From NCBI GenBank assembly GCA_018389105.1, contig JACATO010001123.1, positions 175,001 through 239,000 of the forward strand: DNA of 64,000 bases, written 5' to 3'. Of this stretch, positions 62,461 to 64,000 are shown piece after piece. Position 1 is the first letter of the stretch; each line of letters opens with the position of its first letter. The DNA comes from Nautilus pompilius. Its lineage: Eukaryota > Mollusca > Cephalopoda > Nautilida > Nautilidae. Both the position numbers and the translations under genes were made by a program. The notes under the pieces were generated by a model, which saw nothing but the letters and a program-made list of their open reading frames with translations, was not told the origin of the DNA and did not search any database.

Positions 62461-63346
62461 AAAAGTAACTAAAAGATTTTTTGTTTGTTTTTTTGTTTTT
62501 AAAGAAAAGAAAATAAATAAATTAAAATAGGGAAACCGATGAAGGGATTATCTGCCGATATTTTGTCTGTACTCGGGTAAAATTCGCTTTTAAAAACATC
62601 TATACGTCAGGAATCGATCGGAGATTTTCAGAGGTGAATAAATGAAAGACACTAACTTAAGGAGGTTCTCCCTGCTGCTGATATAGTTGTTGGCCTTGTG
62701 TCGTACGCCGAGGAAGCGTAGTGCTGCGATTACCCGCTAGGGCACGTTGCCGATTCTGCGCACGAGGGAGCCAGCCCCCCCCCCGGACTTCCGATCGCGG
62801 CAGGGGAAATCCCTACTACAACTTTTCAGTCGGTCCTAAGCAACCCGCGAGGAAAAAAATCTGGCGAGTACTTGCAAAGTCGGCGCCAGGTTGGTTTGCG
62901 TAATTTCCGGCAAAGGTGGCGTCTCCGTGAGAATATCTGCTGCAGTTATCTCCGCCACGACCGTTTATCAAAATCGTTTACCATGCATTAATAGGTAACT
63001 GGCCACATGTTTCTTTCACAGGCAGAGCAAACCCTAAATTCTTAGGAACCATCGGGGTCAGTCTGTTCGAGAAGAGAAAGACGACGGTATGACAAGAGTT
63101 TTTTTCGCCGGAGCATGAGGATGAATCTATTCGGGTTTGAGGACTTATCTCAGCACACTGCTCCTGGAGACCTGATTATTAAAGTTGGAAGTAACCTGAA
63201 ACAGGTGAGACAGTGAAAGCAGATCATGGTCTCGAGTTTATCATAAAACTGATAATTAAAAACTTGTCCAACAGGTGATATAACTTTACCTTCAGCAAAA
63301 TGTTTTAATGATAAACTTTAACAGTAAACAATAAGTCTGCTTAGAG
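62461..63346. other. Unique DNA, no gene recognised
   Basis: A second, smaller GC-balanced patch at 62690-62960 carries a 60-codon plus frame without motif. The rest is AT-rich. Confidence 0.4.
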
Positions 63347-63446
63347 GCCAAAAATTAATTGTAGATAGTCTTTAGTTGACAATAGGTTGATAGAGAGCCA
63401 AAAATTAATTGTAGATAGTCTTCAGTTGACAATAGGTTGATAGAGA
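63347..63446. repeat. 50-bp tandem duplication, two copies
   Basis: Copy 1 is 63347-63396 and copy 2 is 63397-63446. They differ at a single base (TTTAG versus TTCAG), which suggests a recent duplication. The short GAGAGGGCCAAA after it could be the start of a third, broken copy. Confidence 0.9.
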
Positions 63447-64000
63447 GGGCCAAACAAAACAAAAGAAAAAATGCTTGTGAACTGTGAGAAGCTCTGCTGT
63501 CTGGAGAAACATAATAGCTTAGTGTAAACTTGCAAACAAGTTGATAACTTGTGCCCAGCAAAGACAACGTAAAGATGACATTCCACTCATTAAAAGATAA
63601 AGGTGTACACACGATTTATTGTGATATTGTGATTTTATTGAAACGAGTCTATGAAAAATACCATCATTATACGGCGATAAACTAACTTTCTGAAAATGGA
63701 ATTATTCTGAACAATTTTAAGTACATTTTAGAAAAACGGACTTATTTAGTTTATTAAGCTGTTTTCGTAATTAATTATTCACCGGTTCCGTGCATTAGAG
63801 TGATTAATCTACAAACTCATTACCCGAAGTTAATTATGTTAAAAACGGCCCACTTAACTCTACTGAACAACTTCCAACTAAGCAGATTTCCATCTGACTG
63901 GTTTTAACTACTAGGTCCCCCGCTGATCAGGTTCACCCCACTAATCTTTTTTTTCTTTAGTAAACGTTTTCACCTTACCAAACAAGTTTCGTCCGGCTAA
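63447..64000. other. AT-rich unique DNA to window end
   Basis: No gene, repeat unit or RNA gene recognised. Confidence 0.5.

Overview
This window looks like non-coding DNA from an animal nuclear genome, intergenic or a very long intron. The background is AT-rich, there are many long microsatellites and tandem repeats, several tRNA-derived SINE fragments, and decayed DNA transposons of the hAT, mariner/Tc1 and pogo/Tigger groups. I found no intact host gene, rRNA, functional tRNA, operon or CRISPR array. The SINE and transposon mix and the long GA/CT arrays would fit a mollusc, possibly a cephalopod. That assignment is an inference; no host coding exon confirms it.

Layout. From 1 to 14 kb: AT-rich unique DNA, a GA array carrying TGACGTCA (2321-2810), a decayed SINE (4762-4858), a 13-copy 68-bp minisatellite (5761-6644), a foldback element (8763-8965), a GC-balanced block with short open frames (11.9-12.4 kb) and a CT-rich array (12762-13101). 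From 14.2 to 17.2 kb: a dead hAT-family transposon with a 370-bp mariner-type element nested inside it. From 17.5 to 31 kb: a SINE, compound trinucleotide repeats, two TGACGTCA arrays (23.2 and 26.6 kb), a promoter-like stretch followed by an unassigned 129-codon open frame (28.9-29.4 kb), and the right end of a Tigger element (29.8-30.4 kb). From 31 to 48 kb: a degraded CT block, a 44-bp minisatellite whose unit contains TGACGTCA (34.6-35.0 kb), two more TGACGTCA arrays (38.1 and 43.4 kb), two SINE remnants and large trinucleotide arrays. From 48 to 64 kb: a Tc1-like transposase fossil (52.0-52.96 kb), the sixth TGACGTCA array (56.3 kb), a TG array (60.4 kb) and several GC-balanced unique blocks that resemble conserved regulatory elements.

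The most striking property is the number of copies of the palindromic octamer TGACGTCA, the full cAMP-response element (CRE) bound by CREB/ATF bZIP factors. By hand count there are about 58 copies in seven separate tandem arrays and two lone copies elsewhere, where about one would be expected by chance. The arrays have different unit structures, so the octamer is the common part. Within arrays, copies mutated at the central CpG travel with linked flanking changes, which points to amplification of subunit types. Between the arrays lie about a dozen blocks of mixed composition with AATTA and CCATTA motifs. These are the best candidates for real regulatory DNA.

All counts and alignments were made by eye. 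Family names of transposons rest on recognisable protein motifs. Candidate regulatory blocks rest only on sequence texture.
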